Shown in pieces: positions 35,262 through 43,217 of a DNA stretch of 64,000 bases; the stretch's first letter is position 1; every line of letters starts with the position of its first letter. A program made the position numbers and the translations under genes. The DNA comes from a bacterium UBP2_UBA2255 (GTDB taxonomy: Bacteria > Edwardsbacteria > AC1 > EtOH8). Location: the NCBI GenBank assembly GCA_002347565.1, contig DDXR01000025.1, forward strand, positions 7,106 through 71,105. Direction: 5' to 3'. The notes beneath the pieces were generated by a model. The model did not search any database, was not told the origin of the DNA, and saw only the letters and a list, made by a program, of their open reading frames with translations.

Positions 35262-36329
35262 TCACCCGCTGCCGATGTTCCCGCCGCCCAGGACGAGATC
35301 CCCCTGGTAGAACACCGCCGATTGCCCCGGCGTCACCGCGCGCTGCGGCTCGGCGAACGCAATGACCGCCCGATCCCCTGGCAGCGGCTTGACCATCGCC
35401 GCGGCGCCCTTGTGCTGGTGCCGGATCTTGACCAGCGCCCCGACCGCGCGCTGCGGCCGGGGCAAGATCCAGTTGACGCCCGAGACCGCGCAGTCGCTCG
35501 ACCGCAGCAGGTGGTCATCCCCCACGACTATCCGATTGCGCTGCGCGTCGATCCTCAGCACATACTGCGGCCTCCCCAGCGCGATGCCCAGCCCTTCGCG
35601 CTGGCCGACGGTGTAACGGATGATGCCCTTATGCTTGCCCAGGGCATTCCCGTCCCTGTCGACGATGTCGCCGGGCGCGGGCGTAACCCGTTGCTCGAGG
35701 AAATCCGCATACGATCCGTGCTGGACGAAGCAGATCTCCTGGCTCTCCGGCCTTTCCGCCGAGATCAAGCCCAGTGAGCGCGCCTGGGCGCGGACCTCCT
35801 GCTTGCTCAGGCCGCCCAGCGGGAACAGCACCTGCGCCAGCGTTCCCCGCGACAGCGGCCACAGGAAATAGGACTGGTCCTTCCTGGCGTCGATCCCGCG
35901 CGCCAGAACGGGCATTCCCCGTCGTTTGACGATCCTCGCGTAGTGCCCCGTCGCGAGATACCGGCAGCCCAGGCCGCGTGCCTTGTCCAGCAGCAGGCCG
36001 AACTTGATCATGCGGTTGCACGCCACGCAGGGGTTGGGCGTGCGGCCGGCCGCGTATTCGGAAACGAACCGGTCGACCACCTGGCGGGAGAATTCCCGCT
36101 GGCAGTCGACCACGTAGTGCGGAATCCCCAGCGCCTGGGCGGCCTGGCGCGCCGCGGCGACCGAGTCCAGCGAGCAGCAGCTCCGGGCATGGTCCCCGTC
36201 CCCATAGCAAAAGAGCTTCATGGTCAGCCCAATGACCCTGAAGCCCCGCTGGACCAGCAGGGCCGCAGCCACGCTGCTGTCCACGCCGCCGGACATCGCC
36301 ACGGCAACGGTCATCCCGCTGATCGTCAT
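35262..36329 (-). CDS. mnmA: tRNA-specific 2-thiouridylase MnmA
   Basis: Adds the 2-thio group to U34 of tRNAs for Lys, Glu and Gln. 355 residues. The PP-loop SGGVDSS is at about residues 13-19; the two catalytic Cys are in NPCVACNRMIKFG and ESQEICFV; CRYLATGHYA and KDQSYFLW are conserved. The ATG at 36329 is supported by GAAGGGG about eight bases upstream. It is the last gene of a run of overlapping genes (HAD, HIT, lipoprotein) and ends at a strong terminator. Confidence 0.96.
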   Translation of the reverse strand: MTISGMTVAVAMSGGVDSSVAAALLVQRGFRVIGLTMKLFCYGDGDHARSCCSLDSVAAARQAAQALGIPHYVVDCQREFSRQVVDRFVSEYAAGRTPNPCVACNRMIKFGLLLDKARGLGCRYLATGHYARIVKRRGMPVLARGIDARKDQSYFLWPLSRGTLAQVLFPLGGLSKQEVRAQARSLGLISAERPESQEICFVQHGSYADFLEQRVTPAPGDIVDRDGNALGKHKGIIRYTVGQREGLGIALGRPQYVLRIDAQRNRIVVGDDHLLRSSDCAVSGVNWILPRPQRAVGALVKIRHQHKGAAAMVKPLPGDRAVIAFAEPQRAVTPGQSAVFYQGDLVLGGGNIGSG

Positions 36330-36359
36330 GCGCGCCGCCCCTTCAGCGCCGGAAGGGCA

Positions 36360-36818
36360 TCACTGCTCCAGCGGCGCGTCGCTGACGTAGACGCCTTCCA
36401 ACTGGTAGGCGCCGTCAAGCAGGAACTCGATCCGGCGGCCCGCGAACAGCCGCGGATCCTCGTAGGGAGCAAAGAACCGCAACACGGCGCCGGCGGGGCC
36501 GGCCAAGACGCCGGCGAAACGGAATTGGCCCAGCGACGATCTTTCGATAGAGGGGCACTGCCCGGCGATGCTGTGCAGCAGGTGCTGGCGTTCGGCGAAG
36601 TGCGCGCAGGCCCTGGCCACGAACTTCTCCAAGTCGCCCTCGGGGGCCACCGGCTGCAGGACCGCCGGCGGACGGCAGAAATGGATGGAAGAGTAATCAC
36701 CGTTCTCCAGGCCGCTGGCCCAGGACATGGGATCCTGGCAGCCGGCCGCGGCCAGCGCGGCGGCCAGGGCCAGCGGCAGCAGCCGGCGGCCGCGAGCTGC
36801 GGCTCGGCCGGGCGTCAT
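36360..36818 (-). CDS. Small lipoprotein of unknown function
   Basis: 152 residues. A basic N-terminus and hydrophobic core (LLPLALAAALAAAGC) end in a lipobox Cys, so it is lipid-anchored. The mature part, about 125 residues, contains several Phe/Leu strands (FRFAGVLAGPAGAVLRFF, IEFLLDGAYQLEGVYV) and resembles no family I know. The ATG overlaps the HIT gene stop as ATGA, and mnmA follows after 32 bases. It is probably cotranscribed with both, which says little about function. Confidence 0.7.
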   Translation of the reverse strand: MTPGRAAARGRRLLPLALAAALAAAGCQDPMSWASGLENGDYSSIHFCRPPAVLQPVAPEGDLEKFVARACAHFAERQHLLHSIAGQCPSIERSSLGQFRFAGVLAGPAGAVLRFFAPYEDPRLFAGRRIEFLLDGAYQLEGVYVSDAPLEQ

Positions 36819-37306
36819 CTGCCCGCCAGCGCTTTCCGCAGCCTGCGGCAGGTCGCCTCCAACGCCTCGGAGATCACCTTGGTTCGTGCCATCACCGGCA
36901 TGAAATTGGTGTCGCCGTTCCACCGCGGCACCAGGTGCAGGTGGAGGTGGTCGGCGATGCCCGCGCCCGCCGCTGTCCCCAGGTTAAAGCCCAGGTTGAA
37001 CCCGTCCGGCCGCAGGCAGCGGACCATCGCCCGCTGGCACGACTGGGCCAGTGCCATCAGGTCCAACAGCTCGTCCGGACGCAGTCTGGCGAAATCCCCG
37101 ACATGGCGGTAGGGCGCGATCATCAGGTGTCCATTGTTGTATGGGAAACGGTTCATCATCACGAAAGCCGCCTTCCCCCGCAGCAGGATGTGGTTGGCCG
37201 TATCCCTCCGCTGCCTGGGTTTGACGCAGAAGATGCATCCTTTTGAGGTTTTCTGCTCCTCGCCGGATATATATGCCATCCGCCAGGGCGCCCATAGGCG
37301 TTTCAT
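36815..37306 (-). CDS. HIT-family nucleotide hydrolase/phosphorylase (AP4A phosphorylase-like)
   Basis: 163 residues. The N-terminal MKRLWAPWRMAYI and CIFC are typical of the bacterial Ap4A phosphorylase-like HIT branch. The histidine triad is HLHLHLVPRW (about residues 122-131), preceded by NLGTAAGAGIADH. It likely cleaves dinucleoside polyphosphates. The ATG at 37306 has GGAGAG about eight bases upstream; the extra six codons of the longer frame are not conserved. It overlaps both neighbours by four bases (HAD gene before, lipoprotein gene after). Confidence 0.93.
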   Translation of the reverse strand: MKRLWAPWRMAYISGEEQKTSKGCIFCVKPRQRRDTANHILLRGKAAFVMMNRFPYNNGHLMIAPYRHVGDFARLRPDELLDLMALAQSCQRAMVRCLRPDGFNLGFNLGTAAGAGIADHLHLHLVPRWNGDTNFMPVMARTKVISEALEATCRRLRKALAGR

Positions 37307-38091
37307 GTTGCGCTCTCCATGCATTCGCTTCTGTTCGCGCGGCCGGCGAGCCCGTCCGCCGCCGCTGGCAGCTCGGCCAGGTGCCTGATCCGAACGTCCG
37401 GCGCGGCGGCCGGCAGCATCCGCTGGTCCACCCCGCTGATCCGCAGATAGCTCTCGATGTACAGCCGCTCGTAGTCGTCCTGCGGGTTGTAGGGCATCCG
37501 GGAAAAGTCGTTGTCCAGCCAGATCGTGCGCATGCCCAGAGACCGCGCCGGCCGCACGTTGTTGTCGATCCGGTCGCCCACCATCAGGCAGCGCCCGGCA
37601 TCGGCGTCGGCGCGTTCCAGCGCAAGCTCGAAGATGCGGCCGTCGGGCTTGTGCAGGCCGACCTCGTCGCTGATCACCAGCAGACGGAAGAACCTTGACA
37701 AATCGTGCCGATCCAGCTCCGCCCGCACCAGCGGCGGCTGGTTGGCGATCACGCCCAGATGGTAGGATCTGCCCAGCTCTCCCAGGACCTCATGGACGCC
37801 GGGCAGCGGGACGTTGGCGCCGGGATAGAGATGATGGTACTGGTACGCCTTTTGCTTGGCCTCGTCGGGGACGTGCGGCGCATGCGTGTCCGCGATCAGC
37901 TTTCGCGGATGGGCATCGGGCGGGTTTTCGCGCAGGATCCGCTCCCGCTCGGCCAGCACCTGCTCGAAGGACAGCGCCAGGCCGGCCTCGCGCATCGTCA
38001 GGTAGAAGTGCCGCCAGATGCGGGCCAGCAGCGGCAGGTCGTAGAAGATCACGTTGCCGATGTCGAGGAAGATCCAATCGATACTATTCAC
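37303..38091 (-). CDS. HAD-superfamily hydrolase
   Basis: 262 residues. Motif I is FLDIGNVIF, with the nucleophile Asp but Gly at the second (acid/base) Asp position, as in some HAD branches. Motif II is GVIANQP, the Lys is in GLHKPDGRIFELAL, and motif IV is CLMVGDRIDNNVRPARSLGM. The C-terminal about 50 residues are an Ala-rich extension. It overlaps the HIT gene by four bases. The substrate is unknown. Confidence 0.88.
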   Translation of the reverse strand: MNSIDWIFLDIGNVIFYDLPLLARIWRHFYLTMREAGLALSFEQVLAERERILRENPPDAHPRKLIADTHAPHVPDEAKQKAYQYHHLYPGANVPLPGVHEVLGELGRSYHLGVIANQPPLVRAELDRHDLSRFFRLLVISDEVGLHKPDGRIFELALERADADAGRCLMVGDRIDNNVRPARSLGMRTIWLDNDFSRMPYNPQDDYERLYIESYLRISGVDQRMLPAAAPDVRIRHLAELPAAADGLAGRANRSECMESAT

Positions 38092-38260
38092 TACCCAGCA
38101 TTCCCTATCCAGTATTCACTTCGTTTCCCATTTACTCGTTTGCCCATGTACCCGTTTGACCGTTCTCCCGTTTGCCCTTTTAGAATAGTTCCATCTGTTT
38201 TTTATTCTTGCCTTTGGATTTCCCATTTTGCATTTTGCCTTTTCCATCTTTCAATTTTAG
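38092..38260. repeat. Degenerate T/C-rich minirepeats running into the end of the endonuclease Q gene
   Basis: Plus strand runs of imperfect units such as CTCGTTTGCCC, CCCGTTTGACC, CCCGTTTGCCC and then TCCCATTTTGCATTTTGCC. They fill the spacer 38092-38179 and continue into the coding end of the next gene, where they encode its Lys/Gln-rich tail. GC content drops sharply. A related degenerate motif is seen at 41278-41303. Confidence 0.5.
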
Positions 38261-39460
38261 GTCAGGCTCCTCGAACACCCGGATCTCCCCGTACTCGCCG
38301 TCGTAGCCCGGCAGCACCCGCACCCGCCCGGCCCGCACCCGCATGATGCCTTCAGCGATCCGCCGGTCGGTGGCGGTAACCAGCTCGGACTCGGGAGTCT
38401 CCAGCAGGATCGAGAACTCGCTGCCGAAGGTCGTGATCAGCTTGTGATACTCCCTGAGCACGGTCTGCGTACCCGTGCCCATGTCCTTGGCCGCTGCGAT
38501 GATCTCCTCCAGCGGTATCAGGTGCTTGCAGGGGATGGCGCCGGCCGGTGCCTCGTCCTCCGGCCGGTCCGCCAGGTCATCGACGCGGTGGAGCACGCCG
38601 ACGGTGGCCTTTTTGCCGCACTTCGGGCACAGGTTCTTGTGCCGTTTGCACTCCGCCGGCGTCATCCGGACCGCGCAGGGCTTGTGGCCGTCGTAGTGGT
38701 ACTTGCCCTCCTCGGGGAAGAACTCGATGGTGTACAGGAATTTCGACCGGTCCTTGGCGCGCAGGGCCTCGCGGACCGCTGCGTAGTCGAGCTCGCAATC
38801 GAAGGCGTTGGCCTCGCGCCCCAGCTTGGCCGGACTGTGGCAGTCGGAATTGGAGATCAGCGAGAATCTGTCGAGCGCCGACAGCCGCCAGTTCATCGGC
38901 GGATCGGACGACAGGCCCGTCTCCAGTGCGAAGATGTGCTCCGTCTGGTCCTCGTAGCACTCTTCGATGGCGTCAAACCCGGAGTTGGAGCCGAACAGCG
39001 AGAAGTGCGGCGTCCAGATGTGGGCCGGCACCACGAAACTAGCGGGATCGGCCTTCAGCACCAGCTCCACCAGCCGCGAGGCGTAGATCGGCAGGATCGG
39101 CCGGCCGTCGACCTCCAGGCTGGCGTGGGACCGCAGGCGCCGGTTGACCTCGCCCGCCGCCTCCAGCGACGGCGCGAAAACGAGGTTGTGGATCTTGCGG
39201 GTCCTGCCGTTCTTGGAGAAAATGTTGCTGACCTCGGCGGTCAGGATGAAGTCGACGCCCTTGTAGTGGAACAGCCCGTTGCCGCGCGGCTCCAGCTTGA
39301 GCTTCAGCTCGCGGAACCACGCCGGGTGGGTGAAGTCGCCGGTGCCCACCAGGCCCAGGCCCTTGTACTTGGCCCACTCGGCGATGTGGTCCAGGTCCAT
39401 CTCCGGGCTGGTGGCCCGGCTGTACCTGGAGTGGATGTGGAAATCGGCGTAGAACTTCAT
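38180..39460 (-). CDS. Endonuclease Q-like PHP-domain DNA repair enzyme
   Basis: 426 residues. Endonuclease Q nicks DNA 5' of deaminated bases (uracil, hypoxanthine). The PHP domain starts MKFYADFHIHSRYSRAT with metal-binding His residues, and continues TGDFTHPAW, AEVSNIF, HIWTPHFSLFGSNSGFD, ALETGLSSDPPMNWRLSALD and LISNSDCHSPAKLGREAN, all typical. A four-Cys-type zinc region follows (CKRHKNLCPKCGKK). The last about 23 residues are a Lys-rich tail ending QMELF, which fits the bacterial sliding-clamp motif QxxLF. The ATG at 39460 is chosen because the PHP domain begins there; no ribosome site is seen. Confidence 0.88.
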   Translation of the reverse strand: MKFYADFHIHSRYSRATSPEMDLDHIAEWAKYKGLGLVGTGDFTHPAWFRELKLKLEPRGNGLFHYKGVDFILTAEVSNIFSKNGRTRKIHNLVFAPSLEAAGEVNRRLRSHASLEVDGRPILPIYASRLVELVLKADPASFVVPAHIWTPHFSLFGSNSGFDAIEECYEDQTEHIFALETGLSSDPPMNWRLSALDRFSLISNSDCHSPAKLGREANAFDCELDYAAVREALRAKDRSKFLYTIEFFPEEGKYHYDGHKPCAVRMTPAECKRHKNLCPKCGKKATVGVLHRVDDLADRPEDEAPAGAIPCKHLIPLEEIIAAAKDMGTGTQTVLREYHKLITTFGSEFSILLETPESELVTATDRRIAEGIMRVRAGRVRVLPGYDGEYGEIRVFEEPDLKLKDGKGKMQNGKSKGKNKKQMELF

Positions 39461-39482
39461 TGTTGAAGAACGTACTATTATT

Positions 39483-39869
39483 CTAGGCACCACCATTCTT
39501 GGTTGATCGTTTATGAACAGCTAACATTCCGATACCAATAGTCGCTGTAATGGCACAATTGTACAAAATGAACCAAATTACTGATCTCAAATCTAGACTG
39601 TGCGCGCTGATCAGTATCATTGTGAGCGTAATCAGCGCAAGAAGAATATACAGCGTTCCCGCTATCCGAAATCAATATTTACTTATCCATGCAACGGGTA
39701 ATGTTGTAACAAAGCCCGTGATCGCCCATATAATTTCATTCCATGGTTGATTTTTCCGCAATGTGAATAACACTCTGAACCTATCGAAGAGGTGTACGAT
39801 TCCAATTAGCCCTGCGAAGAGCATTATAAGTGCTCGATCTGTTGGTATTTCTTTCAAGCTGAGCTTCAT
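39483..39869 (-). pseudogene. Four-helix membrane protein interrupted by an in-frame UGA
   Basis: From the ATG at 39869 the frame runs 65 codons to TGA at 39672-39674, and then the same frame stays open for 62 more codons to TAG at 39483. Both halves are membrane-like: helices near RALIMLFAGLIGIVHLF and WAITGFVTTLPVAWI before the UGA, and IAGTLYILLALITLTMILI and WFILYNCAITATIGIGML after it. The ATG overlaps the upstream methyltransferase stop (ATGA). The DNA is AT-rich relative to its neighbours. A nonsense mutation from TGG, a sequence error or readthrough would all fit. I do not recognise the family. Confidence 0.65.
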
Positions 39870-40651
39870 TTGTACGCCGCCACCATCACGCGGGTGGTGT
39901 TGGCCAGCGGCGGCTCCAGCGTCCCGTGCTTGAACATCTCGACCCGCGCGAACCCGGCCTTCACCAGCAAAGTCTCGATCTCCACCAGCTCGTAGGCCCG
40001 TTCCCGGTGGATCTCGACCAACCGCTCGTGGCGCCGGCCGCGCGGCACGAACAGCGTCAGCTCCAGCTCGGCGCAGGAGCTGCCGGCGTCATAGCGATGG
40101 CGCCAGATCGAGGTGAGGCCGCCGTCCTCGCGCACCTCCAGGCGGCCGTTCCAGTATTCGGACAGCGAGTACACGCTGTTGATGTCGAACAGGAAGATCC
40201 CACCGGGCGCCAGACCCTGGTGCACCCGGCGGAACGACTCCTCCAGCTCCCGGTTGGACAGGATGTAGTTGACGCTGTCGAACAGCGACACCACCGCGGC
40301 GTACGGGCGCCTGGCAGAGAAGCTCCGCAAATCGCCCTCGGCGAACCGGACCCTGACCCGCGCCCGGGCGGCCTTCTCCCGCGCGATCTTCAGCATCCCG
40401 GGCGACGAATCGATCCCGGTCACGGCATAGCCGGCCTTGGCCAGCAGCAGGGAGAACGAGCCGGTGCCGCACCCCAAGTCGAGCAGGTCGCATCCGTGGG
40501 ACAGCCCGGCCCGCCCGATCAGCCCGTCCACGTAGCCCGTCCACTGCCCATAATCGACGTCCTTCATCAGCCGGTCGTACCACGGGGGGATCTGCGAGAA
40601 CGGGGCGCGCTCGCACCCCCGGCTCCGCCTATGTCTGAGGAAGTCGATCAT
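39866..40651 (-). CDS. Class I SAM-dependent methyltransferase
   Basis: 261 residues. Motif I is LLDLGCGTGSFSLLLAKAG (about residues 56-74) with ID in the next strand (VTGIDSSPGM), then FAEGDLRSF and the FDSVNYIL block, typical of small-molecule or tRNA-type methyltransferases annotated only by fold. It starts 38 bases after iorB and overlaps the broken membrane-protein gene by four bases. The substrate is unknown. Confidence 0.88.
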   Translation of the reverse strand: MIDFLRHRRSRGCERAPFSQIPPWYDRLMKDVDYGQWTGYVDGLIGRAGLSHGCDLLDLGCGTGSFSLLLAKAGYAVTGIDSSPGMLKIAREKAARARVRVRFAEGDLRSFSARRPYAAVVSLFDSVNYILSNRELEESFRRVHQGLAPGGIFLFDINSVYSLSEYWNGRLEVREDGGLTSIWRHRYDAGSSCAELELTLFVPRGRRHERLVEIHRERAYELVEIETLLVKAGFARVEMFKHGTLEPPLANTTRVMVAAYK

Positions 40652-40689
40652 CCCTGCCGTCTGCCCGGTGCGGGGCCCTGCCGCTCCCT

Positions 40690-41262
40690 TCAGTCATCGT
40701 AGCCCAGCTCGAAGGCCTTCCGGTTCATCTCGACGGTCTTGGGCGGCACCCGCGAGCTGATGGTGGCGATCCAGGTCTCCCCGGGGATGCCGAGCTGCCG
40801 GGCCAGCGCGCCCACCAGCACCACGTTGATGGTCTTGGCGCTGCCGGCCTGCGCCGATAGCGCGGGCCCGTCGCAGAGCGCCGTGTTCGGCACCTGGGCC
40901 CTGATCCGGTCGACGATGTCCGCCGGGTACTGGGCCTGGCCGGTGGCCACGGTCATCGGCATCACTTGCTGCCGGTTGATGATCACCGCGCCGCCCGGCT
41001 TGAGAAAACTGAGGTAGCGCGCGGTCTCCATCTCCTCGAACGACAGGATGACGTCGGCCTCGCCCTCGCGGATCAGCGGCGAGTTGACCCGGTCGCCGTA
41101 CCGCACGTGGCTGACCACGCTGCCGCCCCGCTGCGCCATGCCGTGGACCTCGCTCTTCTTGGCGTCAAAGCCCGCGGCGATGGCCGTCTCGGCGATGATG
41201 TCCCCGGCCAGCAGCACGCCCTGGCCGCCCACGCCGCAGATCAGTATGTTGACCGTCTTCAT
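40690..41262 (-). CDS. iorB: Indolepyruvate:ferredoxin oxidoreductase, beta subunit
   Basis: Works with IorA in anaerobic oxidation of aryl pyruvates, formed from aromatic amino acids, to aryl-acetyl-CoA, reducing ferredoxin. 190 residues with NILICGVGGQGVLLAGDIIAETAI at the N-terminus, KKSEVHGMAQRGGSVVSHVRYG, and GPALSAQAGSAKTINVVLVGALA, all typical of the gamma-type 2-oxoacid oxidoreductase domain. GGGAG precedes the ATG. It lies 47 bases after iorA. Confidence 0.95.
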   Translation of the reverse strand: MKTVNILICGVGGQGVLLAGDIIAETAIAAGFDAKKSEVHGMAQRGGSVVSHVRYGDRVNSPLIREGEADVILSFEEMETARYLSFLKPGGAVIINRQQVMPMTVATGQAQYPADIVDRIRAQVPNTALCDGPALSAQAGSAKTINVVLVGALARQLGIPGETWIATISSRVPPKTVEMNRKAFELGYDD

Positions 41263-41277
41263 GTATTCTCCCGCGTT

Positions 41278-41303
41278 TTACGATTCACCATTCACGGTTC
41301 ACG
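41278..41303. repeat. Short degenerate repeat between iorA and iorB
   Basis: Plus strand TTACGATTCACCATTCACGG then TTCACG: three or four tandem copies of an AT-rich unit near ATTCACC in otherwise GC-rich DNA. It looks like a slippage-prone minirepeat of the kind seen at 38092-38260. Confidence 0.4.
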
Positions 41304-41309
41304 CCAGGA

Positions 41310-43064
41310 TCACCGTTTCATCGCCTTCTTGGGACAGAGCGACGCGCAGACCTCGCAGCCGGTGCAGAAGATGGGGTCGATCTTCGACTTCTTCCGCGCG
41401 CTGTCGAACGAGATCGCCGGGCAGCCCAGCTTCAGGCACAGCTTGCAGCCGACGCAGGCGTCCTCGTCCACGTGCAGCGTCGGCTTGAATTTCTTGTCGA
41501 TCAGGATGCAGGGCGATTTCGCGATCACCACCGACACGCCGGGGTGGCCGGCCGCCGCCTTGAGCGCGGCCTCGGTGGCCTTGAGGTCCAGCGGATCGAC
41601 CACCGCGACGTGCTTGACACCGCAGGCATGGCAGATGTCCTCGAGCGAGAGCACCGGCGAAGTTTGTCCCTGCAGGGTCCGGCCCGAGCCCGGGTTCTGC
41701 TGGTGCCCGGTCATGGCGGTGATGCGGTTGTCCAGGATCACCACCGTGCCCTGCGCGTTGTTGTAGACCATGTCGATCAGCCCGGTGATGCCGGAATGGA
41801 AGAACGTGGAGTCGCCGATCACGGCCACCGTCCGCCTGGCCATCTCCGGCCCCAGGGCCTTCTCCAGGCCCATGGCCGCGGTCACCGAGCCGCCCATGCA
41901 GATCACCGTGTCCATGGCGCCCAGCGGCTCCATCATCCCCAGCGTGTAGCAGCCGATGTCACCGGTGGCGGTCAGCTTCAGCTTGCTGATGGCGTAGAAC
42001 ACGCCGCGGTGCGGGCAGCCCGGGCACAGCACCGGCGGCCGGGCCGGCACGGCGATCGGCTGCACCGACGATTCCCGCTGCAGGCCGAAGGAGCGCGCGA
42101 CCACCGTGGGATCGAGCTCGCCCGTGATCGGCACCTTGTCCTTGCCCGTGATCGGGCTGTCGTATGCGCAGGAGCCCTTCACGAAGTACCCCGCGGCCTT
42201 GATCTGCTCCTCCAGGAACGGGTCGTTCTCCTCGATCACGTAGATCTCGTCGACCGATTTGATGAAGCCGGCGATCAGCTTCTGCGGCAGCGGGTGGGTC
42301 AGGCCCAGCTTCAGGAACGAGGCGTCCGGGAAGACGTCCCTGGCGTACTGGTACGAGATGCCGCTGGTGATGATGCCGAGTTTTTTATCGCCGCGCTCGA
42401 TCGTGTTGCCGGCGAACGTTTCGCCGTATTCGGACAACCGGCGCAGTCGGTCCTCGACCTTGACGTGCATCTTGCGGGCGTGGGCCGGGATGGTGATCCG
42501 CTTGACGATGTCCTTGACGTACCCCGCCGGTGTGTGTTCGGCGCGCTGGCCCAGCTCGACCACGCCCTTGGAGTGCGAGATCCGCGTGGTCAGCCGCAGC
42601 AGCACCGGCGTGTCGAACTGCTCCGACAGCTCGAACGCCAGCTTGGCGAAGGCTAGGCACTCCTGCGAGTCGGACGGCTCCAGGCAGGGGATCTTGGCCA
42701 TCTTGGCGTAGTAGCGGTTGTCCTGCTCGTTCTGCGAGGAGTGCATGCCGGGGTCGTCGGCGGTGACCACCACCAAGCCTCCGGTGGCGCCGATGTAGGC
42801 CATCGAGAACAGCGGGTCGGCCGCCACGTTGAGGCCGACGTGCTTCATGCAGGTCAGGGCCCGCGCCCCGCCGAACGAGGCCCCGGCCGCCACCTCCAGC
42901 CCGACCTTCTCGTTGGTGGCCAGCTCGGCGTAGACCTCCTTGTATTTCCCGAGGTTCTCCAGGATCTCGGTGGACGGCGTGCCGGGGTAGGCCGACACCA
43001 CGTTGACGCCGGCCTCCCAGGCACCGCGCGCCACGGCCTCGTTGCCGGAAAGGAGTTTCTTCAT
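41310..43064 (-). CDS. iorA: Indolepyruvate:ferredoxin oxidoreductase, alpha subunit
   Basis: 584 residues. The N-terminal domain begins MKKLLSGNEAVARGAWEAG with the YPGTPSTEI block; the thiamine-diphosphate domain has CPGCPHRGVFYAI and MGGSVTAAMGL then GDSTFFHSGITGL; the C-terminus carries two 4Fe-4S motifs, CVGCKLCLKLGCP and CTGCEVCASLCP. It forms the catalytic half of the ferredoxin-reducing enzyme in amino acid fermentation. The start at 43064 has GGAG about eight bases upstream. A good promoter lies about 55 bases further up, so iorA-iorB and the downstream genes probably share one transcript. Confidence 0.96.
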   Translation of the reverse strand: MKKLLSGNEAVARGAWEAGVNVVSAYPGTPSTEILENLGKYKEVYAELATNEKVGLEVAAGASFGGARALTCMKHVGLNVAADPLFSMAYIGATGGLVVVTADDPGMHSSQNEQDNRYYAKMAKIPCLEPSDSQECLAFAKLAFELSEQFDTPVLLRLTTRISHSKGVVELGQRAEHTPAGYVKDIVKRITIPAHARKMHVKVEDRLRRLSEYGETFAGNTIERGDKKLGIITSGISYQYARDVFPDASFLKLGLTHPLPQKLIAGFIKSVDEIYVIEENDPFLEEQIKAAGYFVKGSCAYDSPITGKDKVPITGELDPTVVARSFGLQRESSVQPIAVPARPPVLCPGCPHRGVFYAISKLKLTATGDIGCYTLGMMEPLGAMDTVICMGGSVTAAMGLEKALGPEMARRTVAVIGDSTFFHSGITGLIDMVYNNAQGTVVILDNRITAMTGHQQNPGSGRTLQGQTSPVLSLEDICHACGVKHVAVVDPLDLKATEAALKAAAGHPGVSVVIAKSPCILIDKKFKPTLHVDEDACVGCKLCLKLGCPAISFDSARKKSKIDPIFCTGCEVCASLCPKKAMKR

Positions 43065-43118
43065 CGATCGCTCCGCAATGCTCTCTGTTGCGCGCCGCTC
43101 GCGGCGGTGGGACGACCA

Positions 43119-43147
43119 ATCATAATGAATACCAGCCGATAAGTCAA
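43119..43147 (-). promoter_or_regulatory. Sigma-70 promoter of the iorAB operon
   Basis: Minus strand TTGACT (43147-43142), a 17-base spacer, TATGAT (43124-43119). The predicted start near 43112 gives a leader of about 48 bases. Confidence 0.75.
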
Positions 43148-43217
43148 GGCGGATGCGCCGCCGGGAACAGGAAAACCGCATCGGGTCGATGCGGTCGACC
43201 GCCCTGCCGGGGGTCGT

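Noticed and set aside
39672..39674. UGA as a genome-wide sense codon
   Set aside because: Many well-conserved genes in the window end at TGA at the expected place, so the standard code applies.
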